Shown here piece by piece: positions 32,611-47,021 of a DNA stretch of 64,000 nt. Position 1 is the stretch's first letter; each line of letters opens with the position of its first letter. Both the position numbers and the translations under genes were made by a program. A model generated the notes under the pieces. That model was given only the letters and a program-made list of their open reading frames with translations. It ran no database searches and had not been told where the DNA came from. Source of the DNA: Craterostigma plantagineum (Eukaryota > Streptophyta > Magnoliopsida > Lamiales > Linderniaceae); contig JAPQWV010000017.1 of the NCBI GenBank assembly GCA_027422505.1, forward strand, positions 12,091,501 through 12,155,500, in the 5' to 3' direction.

Positions 32611-33986
32611 AGGCAAAGGATACACTACCCGAAGACTTCGAAATCCGGGCAGACGGAACCTTGTTATACAAGAATTGACTATACGTACCCAATGACGAGG
32701 AGCTACGACGAACGATAATGACAGAAGCCCACACAACAACGTACTCAGTACACCCGGGCGCGACCAAGATGTACCAAGACTTGCAAATCACGTATTGATG
32801 GTCGGGAATGAAGAAGGATATCGCGACGTTCGTAAGTAGATGTATGACATGCCAACTAATTAAAGCGGAACACCAGCGACCAGCTGGAACTCTACAGCCC
32901 TTACCGATACCCGAATGGAAGTGGGATCACATTACTATGGATTTCGTCGTTGGTTTACCAAAGACGACGAAAGCCCATGACGCTATCTGGGTGGTGGAAG
33001 ACAGCCAGACGAAATCAGCCCATTTCCTTCCAATCAGTTCTACTTTTTCCATGGAACGCTACGCTGAACTGTATATTCAGGAAATTGTTCGACTCCATGG
33101 AATTCCAATCTCTATTGTCTCGGATCGAGATTCGAGATTTCTATCCAAATTTTGGCAGAGTTTACAGAAAGCGATGGGTACTAAGCTCTCGTTCTGTACT
33201 GCATATCATCCCCAGACCGATGGGCAGTCTGAACGGACGATCCAAACCCTTCAGGACATGTTACGAGCCTGCGTGCTAGACTTCAAGGGAAATTGGAGCA
33301 AATATTTGCCATTGATCGAATTCTCCCACAACAACAGTTTCCACGCTACAATCAGAATGGCGCCGTACGAGGCATTATATGGGCGCAAGTGTCGATCCCC
33401 AGTCCATTGGGACAAAATCAGCGAGGACTTTGTTGGGGGCAGAAATAATCCGTGAAACAACAGAAGCGATAACAAAAATACGAGGAAGGATGCGAATGTC
33501 TCAGAGTCGACAGAAGAGTTATGCAGATCATCGACGACGACCTTTGGAGTTCGCAGAAGCTGACCAAGTATTTCTAAAGATCTCCCAATGAAAGGAGTAA
33601 AGCGTTTTGGAAAGAAGGGCAAGCTAAGTCCCAAATACATAGGCCCCTTCAAGATAGTCAAACGAGTTGGCGAGGTTGCGTATCAGTTAGAATTGTCGGC
33701 TTCCCTATCGCAAGTTCACGACGTATTTCACGCATCGACGTTCCGAAAGTACGTCGCGGACCCAAGCCACGTTATTCAGAACGAGCTTCTTTATCAACAG
33801 CTCAAGCCTGACTTGAGTTACGAAGAGAGACCTGTAGAGATTTTGATGTACGAAATGAAGCAACTCCGAAATAAAACTATTCCGTTAGTTAAAGTGTCGT
33901 GGCGGAATGAATCAATTGAGGAAGCCACCTGGGAACGTGAGGACGATATGAGAGCTCGTTATCCCGAATTATTCCAATGGGCATAA
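32611..33986 (+). pseudogene. Gypsy integrase with chromodomain-like end
   Basis: A stretch with several stops (32,611-32,807) carries the zinc-binding lead-in, then CMTCQLIKAEHQRPAGTLQPL, the core with MDFVVGLPKT (first Asp), SIVSDRDSRFLSKFW (second Asp) and HPQTDGQSERTIQTL (Glu). The usual VDRLTKSAHF block reads VEDSQTKSAHF. A frame change near 33,430 precedes the GPF/Y and chromodomain-like C-terminus, ending at 33,984. Typical of Tekay/Del chromoviruses, whose chromodomain steers integration to heterochromatin. Confidence 0.85.
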
Positions 33987-34008
33987 TTTCGGGGACGAAA
34001 CTCTTTTA

Positions 34009-34020
34009 AGGGGGGAATGA
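34009..34020 (+). other. Gypsy polypurine tract
   Basis: AAGGGGGGAATGA directly before the LTR 3 start TGTAATGCCC. Confidence 0.8.
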
Positions 34021-36064
34021 TGTAATGCCCGTAAAAATTTAATACGGGATTTTTGATGTAATTAATGTTTATGAAATAAAATCGAAATAGTAAAATGCAA
34101 AATTTGAACGAAAATATAAATCTTTATGATATTCAAATTTATATTCAAACTCATACATAGAACATCTAAAAATAATAATATAAAGACCTTTAATATAGGC
34201 TAAGTTTTATAAAAATAATTAAGGGACTTATATGTTGGCCATGCGTGATATATGATTTTGGCCCAATCCCTCAAGGATAAATCTTAATAATAACATTACT
34301 TAAAACTTAAGCCATAGGGAATAGGATAACCAAGTTGTCATGTCACTTTGAAGGTTTATCTAGTCTATAACGTGAGTGAAGCTCATTATTGGAAAAACTC
34401 TCATTTACAAACAAACCTAGAACGAATAATTTAAGGGATTTAAGCATTCGATATTATAAGATCTCGATATTGATAGGAATTCGACATCACCAAATTTCGG
34501 CATTATTTGAAGAACTCGACAATTCGTTCCTCGAGATGTATTTTATAGAAAGATTTCGATATATGATGATGCTTCACATGAACTCGAGGTGTGTCATGAA
34601 AAGAGTTCGACATTTATATCTAAGCTTCTCCAAATATACATGTTACAATGTGTAGAAGATCTCGACATTTACACCTTATAGAGTTAGCAAACAAAGTTCT
34701 CGACATGGTTCAGAATCTCGATATTACCTATTACCTATTATTATGTCTCGACATTTTCAAGGAATAAATCTCGACATTATTTATTTGTATGACCTCGAGA
34801 TATGATGGTGTCGACATTGTGTTTTAGTTAATAAATTTTCGGTATTTTAGAACTTTGCTAATTCTAGGGTTCTCGATATTTTAAGGTTTATTTATTTTTA
34901 GGGATTTCATTATTTTTAGGTTTTCATAAATTTTAGGGTTTTGATAATTGTAGCATTTTCGAAATTTATATAACTTAGTAAATTAAAATGAAAATTTTTA
35001 TTATTATATTCAGAGGATCGATATATAGGGACTACACCGGACTTCGTATTTGACTATAGCGGGAGGAAAGGTATGTGGATCATCCATCTACAATGCGTAA
35101 ACACATGTGTGATATATGTGTTTTCATGTGATTCTATGATTTACGTGACTTGTATGATATACGAGTTTACATGTTCTACGTACGTTTTATTTAAATCATG
35201 CTTCCATGAGAGTTTGTGAACATGCATGGCACGTGCATATCACGTCAGGAAGAGTGTTGCACGTAGTGAGACGGTAACGATATGAGATATTGACGTACGG
35301 GGTAGAATGAGATGCTTGTGATTGGTGACTCTTAGAGGAGTCGAGGTTGGGCTCACTGAGCACCTGGCGGAGACAGGCGTGATCGATCTGTCTACTCGCG
35401 CGTGACCGTCCCGAGGTTCATACCGTCGGATGAGATATTGATTTGATCTGATAGAAGGCCATTGGCGTGATCGTCCAGTACACTATCAGTGTATACTTGT
35501 GGTGCGGAGCGACCCAGTAGGAGGCCATTGGCGTGATCGTCCAGTGCACTACCAGGGTAAGCTGCCGCGAGACTTGGGGTGGCCTCCCAGCAGTCTTTTG
35601 CGCGCGAAGGTGTCGAGCCTAACCTAGGGCCCTGTGTTGTGTGAAATAGGTATGTGGGGAAAGAAGAGTGTGCATTATATCATGTTGTGAGATATTGGGT
35701 TTGCGGGTTGAGTGCACACTTGCATACATGCATTTTATTCACCTACTGGGCAAATTGCTCAGTGTTTATGTGTTGTAGGTACTGAGTCCGATGCTGATAC
35801 GTGTCGTGACTGAGGCGGTTGGTGGTGGTGCTCCACGGACTTTTGAGGCTGTGCGGTACATGGATGAAGACCTGTGGAGCGTCTGTAGGACTTCTGTTCT
35901 TTTGATATTTTTGCGGCTTCAGTCGTGTACAGAGATGACAATGTAGATGTATGTTTATAATAATGTATATTATTTTAGGAAAAAGTTTTAATTAGATGGG
36001 CCATCCGCGGCTTACGTTGCGGAAATCCGCCACTAATTCTAATTAGAAAAGTAGGGTCGCCACA
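34021..36064 (+). mobile_element. Gypsy LTR 3 (3' LTR, with internal deletion)
   Basis: 2044 bp, TGTAATGCCC to GTCGCCACA. Relative to LTR 1 it lacks about 380 bp at ~34,449, corresponding to 30,894-31,265 of LTR 2. It includes the ~62-bp duplication around CATTGGCGTGATCGTCCAGT (35,460 and 35,527). It borders copia fragment H with no visible target duplication. Confidence 0.85.
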
Positions 36065-37770
36065 GTGTTGGTACAAAACCGACTGAAGATAACAACAATT
36101 CAAGATTCAACGTCAGATGAAGTTATGAGACTCGCATTAGAAGATTTGGACTCTCTCATTGAGCCCGTATATCGGCCAGACACTATCAATATTATTCCCT
36201 TAGTGGATCCCCCCTCAATGAGGCCGATGTACCAAGCTCCTCTAGTGTTCCCACCTCACCCGATTCAGAATTACCTCAGAATACTGAAGTACCTACCATG
36301 GTTGCTGAGAAAGTATCACCAGAGTCGCTCAATTCAAGTGCGGAACTGGAACTACCTCACTCTAATGATCAACCTGAGATTATTGGAAATCTCGATCCAC
36401 ATATAGCTGATGAGTCAACTTCGGCCTTACCTCATGAGCGAAAGTGGGCTCGAGCACATCTAGTTGATCGGATAATTGGTGATCCTTCGAGTGGAGTACG
36501 GACAAGACATAAGCACAGTCACTTTAGCTGCTTCGTAAGCCAAAATGAGCCAACCAAGGTAGCATACGCACTTAAAGACCCGGATTGGGTAATAGCAATG
36601 CAAGACGAAATCAATCAATTCGAGCGTCTCCAAGTGTGGACATTAGTACCCCGTCCGCATGGAAAAACTATTATCGGGACGAAATGAGTGTTTAAGAACA
36701 AAAAGAAGGAAGATGGAGAAGCGATCCGGAATAAAGCAAGACTGGTTGCGAAAGGGCTATAACCAACAAGAAGGCATTGACTACGACGAGACGTATGCTC
36801 TTGTTGCCCGAATCGAAGCCATCCGCCTTTTTCTTGGCTTATGCAGCCATAAAGACTTCAAAGTCTACCAAATGAACGTTAAGACTGCCTTTCTCAACGG
36901 TGTGTTAAAAGAGGACGTCTATGTCGTTCAGCCAGAAGGCTTTGCAAGAGGTTTGGAGATTTAATGAAAAGCAAGTTTGAAATGAGTCATATGGGAGAGA
37001 TGGAGTTCTTCTTAGGACTTCAGGTCAGGTAGCTCGATGATGGGATATTCATCAGTCACACGAAATATATCAAGGATATTCTGAAGAAATTGCATCAAGA
37101 TCAGAGCAAGCCTCTCAACGCCTATGTCAACAAGCTGCAAGTTGGATGCCGATCCCACTGGAAAAGCGGTCGACATCACACTCTATCGCAGCATCATAGA
37201 GTCTCTTCTCTATCTCACCTCAAGCCGGCCGGACATCATGTTTGCCACATGTCTCTGCGCCCGTTTCCAAGCCGACCCAAAGAATCCCACATGCTCGCGA
37301 TCAAGAGGATTTTGCGCTACCTCAAGGGCACCTCCAATTTCTAACTATGGTATCCTAAAGGCACAATATTCAAATTAAATGGCTATACTGATGCTGATTA
37401 TGTAGGTTGTCGAATGGACAGAAAGAGCACATCCGGTGGCACTCAATTTCTAGGCCAAAAACTGGTCTGCTGGTCATCCAAGAAGCAGAATTAACGTGTC
37501 AACATCAACGGCTGAGGCAGAATACGCCGCGGCCGCCGGCTGTTGCTCTCAAGTGCTGTGAATGAGGACTCAGCTTCGCGATTATGGGTACATTTTAAAT
37601 AATATACCCATTTATAGTGATAGTCAGAGTGTCATTGCTAAAACGTGCAATCCTGTTCACCACTCACGCATGAAACACATAGACATTAGATATCAATTTA
37701 TAAAAAATCATGCAGAAAAAGGCACAATTGATATGTACTTCGTGAACACGGAGTATCAACTAGCTAACAT
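36065..37770 (+). pseudogene. Copia fragment H: linker, RT and RNase H
   Basis: Close relative of E in direct orientation. It starts in the linker (SDEVMRLALEDLDSLIEPVY), then RKWARAHLVDRIIGDPSSGVRTR, DPDW, and an RT with stops and frame changes (36,687, 36,763). [16 protein letters not shown] has Asn for the usual Asp. The RT middle with YVDD is deleted (jump at ~36,950 from the EGFA block to [19 protein letters not shown]). RNase H follows ([31 protein letters not shown]) with several stops. Confidence 0.8.
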
Positions 37771-38418
37771 TGAACGAAAAATTATTCCAATTTCTTGTCG
37801 GAAAATTAGGCATGTTGAATCTTCCGTAATATGTGTTTTACGTGCTCTAATGCGCCTTCATATGTTCTATTGTATGAGTTTTGCGCACATAAATGATATA
37901 TTTTGTGTGATACTTTAAAAAAAGTTATACATATACTTGTATTATTAGGGGAATGATGTTATCTTTAGGATGCTCGATCTGGTCACGTATAGATTTCCCT
38001 GACATGCAACATGTTAATTGCTTAAGTTTGTTAGTCTAAGTCGCATTCTTGTGTCTAAATGTCATTAGTCTGCTCCACTAGACACAAAGCCACTTCATAT
38101 AAGTGAGGATTCTAGCCTTCTTATTTTTTTTCTGTGGATCTATTCTTGAGCGAGTCACACACCAATTGCTTGTCTTAACTAGTGATTCTTGGCCTCATAC
38201 TCGCCTTGCATTAGATCGTTAGGAAAATGATTAGGGCACTTAGGAAATTCCTCACTTGGCCATATGTAAAATTCAATCATTTGACATAGCCTTTAATCAT
38301 CCATTTTGAGCCTTCTCCGAATATCTTTTCTTCATTTGAAACCCCTTCGAGCCTTCAACCGACTATCTAAGCCTTCGGCGGGATGTTCAAACCGAGAACA
38401 GGAGGGGGAGAAAAATAT
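37771..38418 (+). other. 3' non-coding region of copia H
   Basis: Matches, in reverse, the E 3' region at about 56,690-57,300 (the GTTAGTCTAAGTCGCATTCT-type and CACTAGACACAAAG strings). It contains a GGAGGGGGAG run at 38,401-38,410 and is cut there by the LTR of element G. Confidence 0.65.
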
Positions 38419-40085
<1,667 letters not shown>

Positions 40086-40086
40086 G

Positions 40087-40099
40087 TGGTATCAGAGCC
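40087..40099 (+). other. PBS of element G
   Basis: TGGTATCAGAGCC, initiator tRNA-Met type, one base after the LTR end, followed by ATAGGC as in element D. Confidence 0.9.
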
Positions 40100-41624
40100 A
40101 TAGGCGTGGTTAAAGTCACGGGACTATGATAAAAATACCACGAAAACCCCAAATGCCTTAGGTGCATATGAGGCACACGGCTGCGTCTAGTCGCATGCGG
40201 TGCGCGACTCAGGAAGGGCTGCGCAGCGCGCGGCCTGCTCCTAGCCATGCGCATGGTTGGCACGATGCACAGGCAGCCAGCGCGCAAGGCGCGGGCGGTG
40301 CGCGACTTAAGACGGGCGGGCCGCGCGCGACGTGCGGCGCATAGGAAAGACCGCACGTCGGTACATGCGGCGCTCGGGGAAAGCGCGCGTGGATGCACGG
40401 AAAGTAGGTATGATCGCGCGTGTGGTTGTGCACAGCGCTAGGCTTAGAGCGTGCGCGGATTGGGGCTGGCCGCATGGGGCGCGCAGCACGGGGCTGGCAG
40501 CGCGCATGGCGAGAGCATCCCCGACAAAGGCCCGAAAAGCCTGGTCCAGCCCATCCTACGGCCCAATATTCATAGGGCTAGGCCCGGCCATTTAAAAGCC
40601 AAAATTCAATTTCTGCTCGGAAATGTGTTAAATTTGTCATGATGCATGTTATTTGAATAACGTGGTGATTGATTGGGGATTAGGTTCTGTTTTTTGCCGG
40701 GTGATATGTTAAGGCTGACAAGTCCCCCCCGGTTGTACGTTATAGTTTTTATTAGATAAGACGGGCGGTTTTGTTAGGGATAGATTCCCCGTCATAGGCT
40801 ATTGTGGTTTTGTTATGACGGCCGTACGAGTATCGATCGGGAGGAACCCGAATGAACAAGCTGGTAGCCACGGCGTCCGTTCGAGCAAAGCTCGAAAACG
40901 TAGAGTATTATTGTTTTGTACAATTAGGATAGAACAAGAAATATCCTCGATCTTTAACATGTTGAAACTATGTTTGCTATTAAAGTCCTTTATGTGCGTT
41001 TTGGTTTCGAACGTGATAATGTGCTTAATGTGCTCGTGTTGAACCTGTGAGGATTCTCCCGAGGTTAGACCTTTAATATCAAGTGATTAAAAGGGTTGGG
41101 CTCCTATCTTCTATCAAGTCCAAAAATGTTACGGTTACTGGTGCGGTTGCGGTTGACCGAGTTACGACGCCAAAACCCTCGCCTTTGCGTGAGCAGGTTT
41201 GGATGCAATTATAAGTGCCGCACACCGACCACTCTTCACCCTCTAACAAAGACTTATCCTCGGGGGGATGAAGTTCACGGAAAAGTGGAAGGTGAGCACG
41301 ATGTTGATAGTTTGCACTTGGACAGTCATTCCCAACATGTTCCGAATTACGGCTGAGGGACCCTGGCTGAGAAGAAGACGTTGAATCTCCTGTGTGACAG
41401 AAACGTGTGGGACACGACCTCGGCTAACCAAACGAGCCAATAAGATTTTAAGTTAAGGCTAGTTTGTTGTAGCGCGGGGAACTCAACGCCACTATGAAAC
41501 CACTCAAAAAAAACAGAAATACCTAACGGGAGAAAGGGTTTCGAGAAAAATAGTGGGAGTTAGACGAAAATTTATCGTCCTAATTTAGTCTGATTAAACA
41601 CTACAAATCCCAACTATCTGTTAC
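40100..41624 (+). other. 5' leader of element G with GC-rich block
   Basis: 1.5 kb between PBS and gag. The part at 40,150-40,520 is strikingly rich in GC and CpG (strings such as GCGCGCGGCC, CGCGCGACGTGCG), giving long Ala/Arg-rich ORFs on both strands that I do not believe are genes. The 3' part (41,450-41,570) matches the D leader. Confidence 0.6.
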
Positions 41625-42500
41625 GATGACAAACCCTTTAATTACTCTTGGAGGAACATTGTTCGGTGGGACCGAACTAAGTAGACTGGCTGAAAAATTT
41701 GAGGATCGTCCTCAAATTAGAGAAATTAGATTATGTCTTGGACATTTAGGAACCAGAGTCGCCCACAGCTGAATCCACTGATGAGGAGATAGTACTCTAG
41801 GATAAGTGGATTGAAGTTTTAGGAAAGGTGCACGCCTACATGCTTGTTGCGACTTCTAAGTCGAAGGTATCGAAGAAGCGAACAAGACAGGCGTGGCTAA
41901 GGGTAGAGTCGCCAAGAAGCCGGAGACCAAGAAGGTCGAAAGGTCGGCACAAAGCCCACGGATAAGTGCCTCCATTGCCAGCAGTTGGCCCATTGGAAGC
42001 GTGACTGTCTGAAGCTGGAGGCCTCTGACGCCTCAGGAAAGCAATTAGTTTTTGAAGCTAATTGTTCTGTGTATTCTACTTCGTGGACACTTGACTCAAG
42101 GGCTAGTTCCCACATTTGTGTTTTGAACCAAGGTCTAAAACGAAGTAGGAAGCTTCGAGCGGGTCTCGATCAACGTAGGTAGTGGACATAGTGTACCAGC
42201 TACACACGTGGGATCGAAGACCTTAGTCTTATCGTCATTACATTGTTTAGAGCTTTCTGACATTTTGGTTTTGCCCAAGGGGCTTAAAACATTATTTCGA
42301 TTCCTGCTTTACTGGCTTATGAGTTTCGATTATGTTTGCCATAGTTATTTTAGAAATAAAAATGTTGGAAGTGCGACGTTAATAAATGGTTAATATAACG
42401 TCAACTTAAAAGACAATGTAAAAACTGTAAATGCAATCACCAAATCATCGACTAGGTCGAACGATCGATACATCGGGCACCTGACTAGGTCACGCAGCAG
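41625..42500 (+). pseudogene. Gag and protease remnant of element G
   Basis: ATG at 41,625 (MTNPLITLGGTLFGGT) corresponds to the gag start of D, but the frame soon breaks and most of the gag core is missing. The knuckle CLHCQQLAHWKRDC spans ~41,965-42,006 across a frame change. The protease start WTLDSRASSHICV lies near 42,085, with Arg in place of the Gly of the D-S/T-G active site, so it would be inactive. Confidence 0.7.
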
Positions 42501-43387
42501 AAGCGAAGATTGAACAGATGGAAAAGGACGGTCTAATTAGCACAGTGTGAACAGGCCCAATTCCTACGTGTTAGTCTTGCATCTTAGAGAAAATGACCAA
42601 GTCGCCCTTCACAGGGACTTTTACTGGGGCCACATAAGTGTTGGGTTTGATCCACACTGACGTATGCGGACTATTTAAAGTAATGGGCGGAGGTAGTTGC
42701 TGCTACTTCATAACGTTCACGGATGTTTTTTCCCGTTACGGGAATGTCTATTTGATGAGACTAAAGTCCGGAGCTCTTGAAATGTTCAAAGAGCATAAAA
42801 CGTTAGTGGAGAAGCAAACTGGATCATTAAAACCATTCGATCAGATCGAGGCAGTGAGTACATGAGCCTTGAGTTTGATGCATTTATTAGAGAAAATGGC
42901 ATCATCATACGATTTTCCCGCGAGGCACGCCGCAATTAATGGCGTGGCCGGACGGAGAAACCGAACGCTTTTAGATATGGTTCGGTCGATGATGAGTTAC
43001 ACAGATCTCCCCATTTCGATATGGGGATATGCCTTAAAAACAGCGGCCTATATCCTCAACAAGATACCTACCCGTTCTGCCGACAGCATTCCTTGCGAGG
43101 CTTGGTATAATCGTAAGGCGAGTCTGACTCACATTAGGGCCATGGGTTGCCCCGCCTTTGTGAAAAACTTGATGGCAGATAAGCTTGAATCAAGATCATT
43201 AATGGCGAGATTCGTCGGATACCCCGAGGACTCAATGGGTTATTACTTGTTCGTCCCAGACGAACATAGGGTGTTTGTCGCTTTATACGCTAATTTCTTA
43301 GGAAGAATTCGTAGGCGAGGTGATAAAGGACGAGAAATAACTCTAAGAGAGTTAGAGGACGAATCGACTCCTATTTCTCTAGCTTAG
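42501..43387 (+). pseudogene. Integrase of element G
   Basis: LGLIHTDVCGLF (first Asp) at 42,640 and the core with TFTDVFSRYGNVYLM and FKEHKTLVEKQTG, then a stop at 42,863. The second part, 42,869-43,387, has AAINGVAGRRNRTLLDMVRSMMSY where NGVAERRNRT is usual: Glu, the last catalytic residue, is replaced by Gly. WGYALKTAAYILNKIPTRS and the C-terminal FVGYPEDSMGYYLF follow. Confidence 0.75.
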
Positions 43388-44776
43388 GTAAACAGCAGCT
43401 AGGACGATGTTCCAGAAAACCCGGCTAAGCCGCAATTGCGCAGGTCCAGTAGGATATCTCATATGTCTGAGAGATATGGTATGGTACACGTCGAGCATTT
43501 GATGCTGCGAGTGAGGGATGCGTCGGGGACGATCACGTCACCTAAGTGGAGCATGGGGATGCTGCGATTCAGGAATCGGGGACAATCCCGTCACCTACGA
43601 CCAGGCAATTGTTGGTACAGACTCCCTCAAGTGGATTGAGGCTATGTAGGCCGAAATGGACTCGATGCACATAAACCTGGTTTGGACTCTTGTAGACCTG
43701 CCTAATGGTTTTAGACCAATTGGCAATAAATGGATCTAGAAGAAAAAGATTGGATCGGATGAACAGGTGGAGACGTATAGAGCTAGGATTGTAGCGAAAG
43801 GGTATATTAAGAAATAGGGAATTGACTATGAGGAAACCTTCGCACATGTCGCAATGATAAAGTCCATTCGAATCATGCTTGCGATAGCAGCACACTTTGA
43901 CTCTGTTTCCAAAAAGGCAAGTGGGAGTAAGGTGTCGTTTCTAGTATTGTACGTAGATGGTATCCTTTTGATAGGAAACGACATTGAAATGCTCTCAGAA
44001 GTCAAAGCTTGGCTTTCGACCGAATTCTCTATAAAAGACCTTGGCAAAGCGACCTGTATTCTAGGAATTCGCCTATTTAGAGATAGGGCGAAAAGGTCAA
44101 TAGGCTTGTCTCTGGCCCTTTACTTAGATAAAGTCCTTAAAAGGTTTAAGATGGACGACTCTAATAAAGGGTTCCTACTTATTAGGCATGGGATTCATCT
44201 CTCAAAGGCTATGTCCCCTCAAAATGAGGTATAACGACAAGAGATGAGTAGAGTCCCCTATGCTTAAGCCCTGGGTAGCCTGATGTATGCGATGCTTTGC
44301 ATGCGACCAGACGTAGCATACGTTGTGAGCGTAGTGAGTAGGTTTCGGGCTAACTCTTGAAAGGATCATTGGGCGGCGGTAAAGACAGTCCTGAAGTACC
44401 TTAGACGGACTATGGACTTGATGTTAATTTACGGCCCAGGAGAATTAGATGTAGATGGATATACATATACGAACTTCCAATCAGATGTGATTACTGAAAG
44501 TCTACTTTGGGTTTTGTCTTTATGCTCAATGGTGGCGTAAGTTCCAAGAAAAGCACGACTGCTGCTTCCACCACTGAGGCGGAGTACATCGCAGTTTCAG
44601 AAGCTGGCAAGGAGGGTGTTTGGATATGCAAGTTCTTGGAGGAACTACAAGTGGTACCTAGCATAGTGGATCGCCCACTGCCATTGTGGTGCGACAACAG
44701 CTGGGCAATCGCACAAGCTAAGGAACCACGTACTCACAGTAAGTCCAAACACTTAGAGAGAAAATACCACGTGTGA
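43388..44776 (+). pseudogene. Reverse transcriptase and RNase H of element G
   Basis: Starts with RRSSRISHMSERYG. RT remnants follow: MDSMHINLVWTLVDLP, a stop in place of the usual Tyr/Phe after NKWI, and GIDYEETFAHVAMIKSIRIMLAIAAHFD. About 80 residues with the first catalytic Asp (VKTAFLNG block) are deleted, and the catalytic box reads YVDG instead of YVDD. RNase H (44,507-44,776) has STTEAEYIAVSEA, LPLWCDNSWAIAQAKEP and THSKSKHLERKYH. Dead enzyme; related in style to Tork-like copia. Confidence 0.75.
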
Positions 44777-44929
44777 CGTGGGTTTGTTGAAAATGGCTCG
44801 ATAGCCATGCAGAAAATCGCCTATGCAAAGAATTCAGCCGACCCGTTCATGAAGCCACTACCACAGGCAGTGCTTGATCGAAACCTCGATAGAATAGGGT
44901 TAAAAGATCATAGCGCGTTGCACTAGTGC

Positions 44930-44940
44930 AAGAGGGAGAT
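44930..44940 (+). other. Polypurine tract of element G
   Basis: AAGAGGGAGAT directly before TGTTGAGGTA. Confidence 0.8.
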
Positions 44941-45662
44941 TGTTGAGGTATATGCCCTAGATGTCGTACAAGGACTGGGGGTACAAGGGCAATTTCGTAA
45001 TTGTGTAGTGTTTAGTAATGTAACTTGATTACTTCTATTAATGGAATGATTTTATTCAAAACTAATTTATTATTCGATAAATAAATTAAAAGGCACATTA
45101 TTAATTAGTCTAAAGATTTCTCCTTGCAGTCTGGGTGAATAAATTAGTAGGGTGAGATACTGCAATATTAAAATTAGTCCACAAGTCTAAGTCTCTAGTA
45201 GGGTGACAGAATCGACAAGTATGACTTGTTTGTCGATGGGTCCAATACGGTTGTGCCAACCGTTCACTTGGGAAATGGGACCCGTGACAATGATACAAGA
45301 TGAATAAGGGGATTATCTGTATTTGGACACTGACTCGTAATCGAACGATCACACGCTTGGATTGTCCTTGATCGATCGATGACTGTAGTAGTATGCGTGA
45401 ACCTTAGACCGAAAGGGTTAACTTGGGGTTTGTCTTGAGGTCTTGACTTGTCACTAGTTTGCTAGGCCCGTCTTGTCGGTGGCATGGGTCAGCGGCGAAA
45501 TACGGTCTTGACTTTTTAAACGATCGTCGGTTGAACCGCGGAGCGGGATTTGCTGTCTCGATTAAATTCGAGGTTAACGTCCTATGGCAAGTTTAATGTG
45601 CGGGAATTTATCCAAGTCTCTGGCCAGAGCATATAACTGACTCGCGATAGTCGTGGAGGGCT
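44941..45662 (+). mobile_element. 3' LTR of element G (3' part missing)
   Basis: Starts TGTTGAGGTATATGCCCTAG. From 45,299 it matches the 5' LTR (38,419 onward) and keeps a ~46-bp segment (about 45,597-45,643) missing from the 5' copy. The match stops at about 45,662, so around 1.3 kb of this LTR is gone, including the microsatellite. Confidence 0.75.
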
Positions 45663-46056
45663 GATAGACATTGATACATCGATAATTCGATGACCTTTCA
45701 TGCATTATGTTGAATTAATTACTGGTATTAATGTTTTAATATGCCAGATAAAATTTACATTATTGGTGTTTTAAAGTTTATCAGGATTTATTTGCTAACT
45801 CTACAAAATTTGGGGATTATGCAATTCTTTTTCATTTTCTTGAAAGCCACGATGGGCAGAGGAGTTTAATGAGTGAAATTTATTCCCTTGAAACAAGGAA
45901 ACACAAAGGTTCAAGACAAGAAAAAGAAATGAAGGAAAAGACACAACTCGTTGCCAACATTGACCCACCTTTGCTGCCATAATTCCGTTAAGCATCGAGC
46001 TCTCCAAGAACTTTTTAACATTCAACTACAGCCCAATAAAAGGGGCAAGCACGCAG
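45663..46056. other. Unassigned intergenic sequence
   Basis: AT-rich, no ORF or repeat that I recognise. Its last 20 bases contain the pre-insertion target of MITE copy 1. Confidence 0.4.
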
Positions 46057-47021
46057 CTCTCAAGCATGGTTCGCCGTCGCGGCGATATCGCGGCCGTCGC
46101 GGCCGCACCGGAGCGGGATCGGCCCTCCCCGCGCCCACGATACAGGTTGCTGCGGTCGCGGTTTCGTCTCGGGCGATTTATCGACGCCTCGGCGAGATCT
46201 CGGCCGATTCAGAGAGTCGCGGCAGAAATATCGGCGTCGCGGCCGATTTATCGGCGTCACGGGCGATTTATCAAAAGAAAATAATTGAAGGCTAAAATTA
46301 GAATAAATTAAGGGGAAGATGATACGGGAAGAAGATGATGACTGGATGAGGCGTGGCAGCATATACAAAACGATCTTAATTAGGGTTGCTTTTTATTGGG
46401 TTTTTTCGTTGGACTTGTATTTTTTGGATATAATTTTAATGATAAAAACATGTATTTAGTAAGAGATGATAAGCCCAACACAATTTTAAATAATATTAAA
46501 TACAAATGTCTACTCTTTTTTAAATAATATTAAATACAAAATGTCTAGACTCTTTTATTAAGGCTCATTGTCTTGATTAAACTGTACAATTTGGTCTGTG
46601 AATTAAGTATTATAGAAAATTACTAATAACATAAAAAGAAACCACCCACTAACATAACTTACTATTTTTTAGTTAAATATTACCTTTTAATTTTAGTTAA
46701 TTATTAATTTTCTATCTTTAGTTAATTATTATTACCTTTATTTAATAATCTATGATGTCATAACTTACGCATTTGATTGTTCAAGAATACTAGTCTACAA
46801 TTATATCAAAATATATGCTAAATTAAATAATACAAGGTGAATTTATTCTATATTCCCCAAATATTGGCTATAAAATCATATTTGACATCTATAAATAAAT
46901 TATAGGTATTTTTTAATAAAAATTGCGTATCGCCCGCGACCGCGCCGCGATTTGCAACGTATCCGTATCGCTCGTATCTGCATCGACGTCCGCATCCGCG
47001 ACGGCGAACCATGCTCTCAAG
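46057..47021 (+). mobile_element. hAT-like MITE, copy 1, with 8-bp target duplication
   Basis: Element 46,065-47,013 (949 bp) with perfect 12-bp terminal inverted repeats CATGGTTCGCCG/CGGCGAACCATG, flanked on both sides by CTCTCAAG (46,057-46,064 and 47,014-47,021). The ends (about 46,065-46,275 and 46,925-47,013) are GC- and CpG-rich; the middle is AT-rich. No transposase. An 8-bp duplication and CA...TG ends suggest the hAT superfamily. Confidence 0.85.
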
